Source of the DNA: Candidatus Dojkabacteria bacterium
GTDB taxonomy: Bacteria; Patescibacteriota; Dojkabacteria; J137
Assembly (NCBI GenBank): GCA_003694175.1
Contig: RFKV01000020.1
Span: 1-16,553, forward strand
Reading direction: 5' to 3'
Length of the DNA: 16,553 nucleotides
Shown: one piece after another, positions 15,771-16,553 of the stretch
Layout of the letters: each line of letters starts with the position of its first letter
Position numbering within the stretch: position 1 is the stretch's first letter
Notes under the pieces: model-generated
Databases searched by the model: none
The model's input: the letters and a program-made list of their open reading frames with translations, nothing else
What the model was told of the DNA's origin: nothing
Translations under genes and position numbers: made by a program

Positions 15771-15802
15771 GAACACTTTTTGTTTTAGTGTTCATTTTTT
15801 TT
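15771..15802 (+). terminator. Intrinsic terminator of the MFS/photolyase operon
   Basis: A perfect 7-bp stem GAACACT (15771-15777) / AGTGTTC (15787-15793) has a 9-nt T/G loop. It is followed by A and eight T residues, then a second T-run. It has the form of an intrinsic terminator on the plus strand only; the minus strand lacks a T-tract after the hairpin. Confidence 0.85.
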
Positions 15803-15821
15803 AATTTTTAGTTTTCTAGAT

Positions 15822-16502
15822 CTAGATTTCCCTCCAGATCTCTTTCAAGCTTATATAGACGAACTGATTTAGGGTGTCTTCAGATCCACCCCTTTTGTAA
15901 CTTTTGGGAGGTGATAAGTATTCGATTTCAAAACGATTGTGTTCACACACTAAAAGCCCAAATTCTGCTGAATGAGATCTAATTAAATCAAAACCTCTTA
16001 CTGGGTAACTCAAATATGCAACATCACCTTTTTCCCACCCCAAAAAAGCATTTATTTGTTTTAAAACCATTCTAATCTCTAAAGAAAATGGCGGATCAAA
16101 GATTACAGTATTGAAATAATATGAGAAATTACTATGTAAACTTTTTACTCCATCGTCCCCACAATGACTGTGAAGACCTTTATAAAGATCATATTCGACT
16201 AATAAAACTCCATCTAATTTTAATTGCCCTAATCTTTCGTCTTTATCAAATATGTATACCTCATCTGCTTTATATTGTTCGTCACGATGCGAAAGTAAAA
16301 GACCAACTGAGGGAGTACATATACAGGCTGTTTTCCCGCGTGCCAATCTAGCAAGTTCATAAGCCGTTTTTTCACTAAAAAAATACTGCTCAAGTTCCTT
16401 AGGTTTTGGATCGATTCCAAGTCCTGTCAATAAACCTGGTGGCCTTTGTATTTGTTGTTTTTGCGATCCATATGCATGTAATTGTCGCGATCTACTACTC
16501 AT
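15822..16502 (-). CDS. Methyltransferase resembling the EEF1AKMT1 / N6-adenine-Mlase (PF10237) family
   Basis: This 226-residue Rossmann-type methyltransferase has a catalytic-type DPPF motif (136-139) after 'NTVIF'. The order of landmarks follows the EEF1AKMT1 (N6AMT2) family: 'LEQYFFSEKTA' (37-47) matches the family W/F-Y-S-x-x-T-A entry motif. 'CTPSV' (62-66) matches the A-P-S-V loop, 'YIFDKDER' (83-90) the acidic SAM ribose strand, and 'LNQFVYIS' (211-218) the terminal N-E-F-x-x-Y strand. In eukaryotes the family methylates a lysine of eEF1A although it was first named as a DNA N6-adenine methylase. The bacterial substrate is unknown; EF-Tu or nucleic acid are candidates. The first 35 residues are basic and glutamine-rich with no fold assigned. 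The minus-strand TATAAG at 16511-16516 would make it almost leaderless; this promoter is uncertain. It is convergent with the photolyase operon. Confidence 0.75.
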   Translation of the reverse strand: MSSRSRQLHAYGSQKQQIQRPPGLLTGLGIDPKPKELEQYFFSEKTAYELARLARGKTACICTPSVGLLLSHRDEQYKADEVYIFDKDERLGQLKLDGVLLVEYDLYKGLHSHCGDDGVKSLHSNFSYYFNTVIFDPPFSLEIRMVLKQINAFLGWEKGDVAYLSYPVRGFDLIRSHSAEFGLLVCEHNRFEIEYLSPPKSYKRGGSEDTLNQFVYISLKEIWREI

Positions 16503-16553
16503 AAATATTACTTATAAAATTTAAAAAAATATCAAAATAGAATTCCTCTTATC

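Noticed and set aside
1..16553. CRISPR array, insertion sequence or prophage
   Set aside because: No regularly spaced repeats, transposase, integrase, terminal inverted repeats or phage genes were seen.
1..16553. Alternative genetic code with UGA as an amino acid
   Set aside because: Several well-defined genes (greA, gatB, the PEGA gene, the GT4-like gene) end naturally at TGA, with no in-frame TGA inside conserved domains.

Overview
This is a 16.5-kb AT-rich bacterial segment. The most likely source is a Candidate Phyla Radiation (Patescibacteria) genome. The pointers are two large DUF4012-type membrane proteins, a PEGA-domain protein, many short-spaced or overlapping genes, and several proteins with eroded active-site motifs. 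TAA, TAG and TGA all end genes here, so the code is table 11 and not the UGA=Gly code of Gracilibacteria/Absconditabacteria. No rRNA, tRNA, mobile element or CRISPR array was found, so the phylum cannot be fixed from this window alone.

Layout. (1) 1-1599: 3' part of a tandem glycosyltransferase gene. (2) 1600-2020: non-coding, ending in a clear promoter. (3) 2021-5829: a two-gene operon of a PEGA-domain anchored protein and a 1041-residue fusion of an SDR/epimerase-like domain with a divergent DUF4012 ectodomain. (4) 5888-6394: greA with its own promoter. (5) 6395-6901: non-coding, with hairpins. (6) 6902-12004: gatB, a canonical DUF4012 protein and a degenerate GT4-like glycosyltransferase, tightly coupled. 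A small two-helix membrane protein (12019-12288) follows, with its own promoter inside the end of the glycosyltransferase gene. (7) 12268-13122, minus strand: uppP, convergent with and overlapping the small gene. (8) 13473-15547: a six-helix MFS-like half transporter overlapping a class II photolyase gene, followed by a strong terminator. (9) 15822-16502, minus strand: a methyltransferase resembling the EEF1AKMT1/PF10237 family.

How the genes fit together. Glycosyltransferases, two DUF4012 membrane proteins and undecaprenyl-pyrophosphate phosphatase lie within one window. I infer a surface-glycan or envelope module: synthesis by the glycosyltransferases, assembly or attachment by the DUF4012 proteins, and lipid-carrier recycling by UppP. 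The housekeeping genes (greA, gatB) are interleaved with it, and gatB is translationally coupled to a DUF4012 gene. The photolyase pair is a separate UV-repair unit.

Regulation. Six genes have recognisable sigma-70-type -10 elements ending only 17-29 nt before the start codon, which predicts leaders of about 10-22 nt. None has a convincing Shine-Dalgarno sequence, so initiation here seems to depend on short leaders and on coupling through ATGA/GTGA overlaps.
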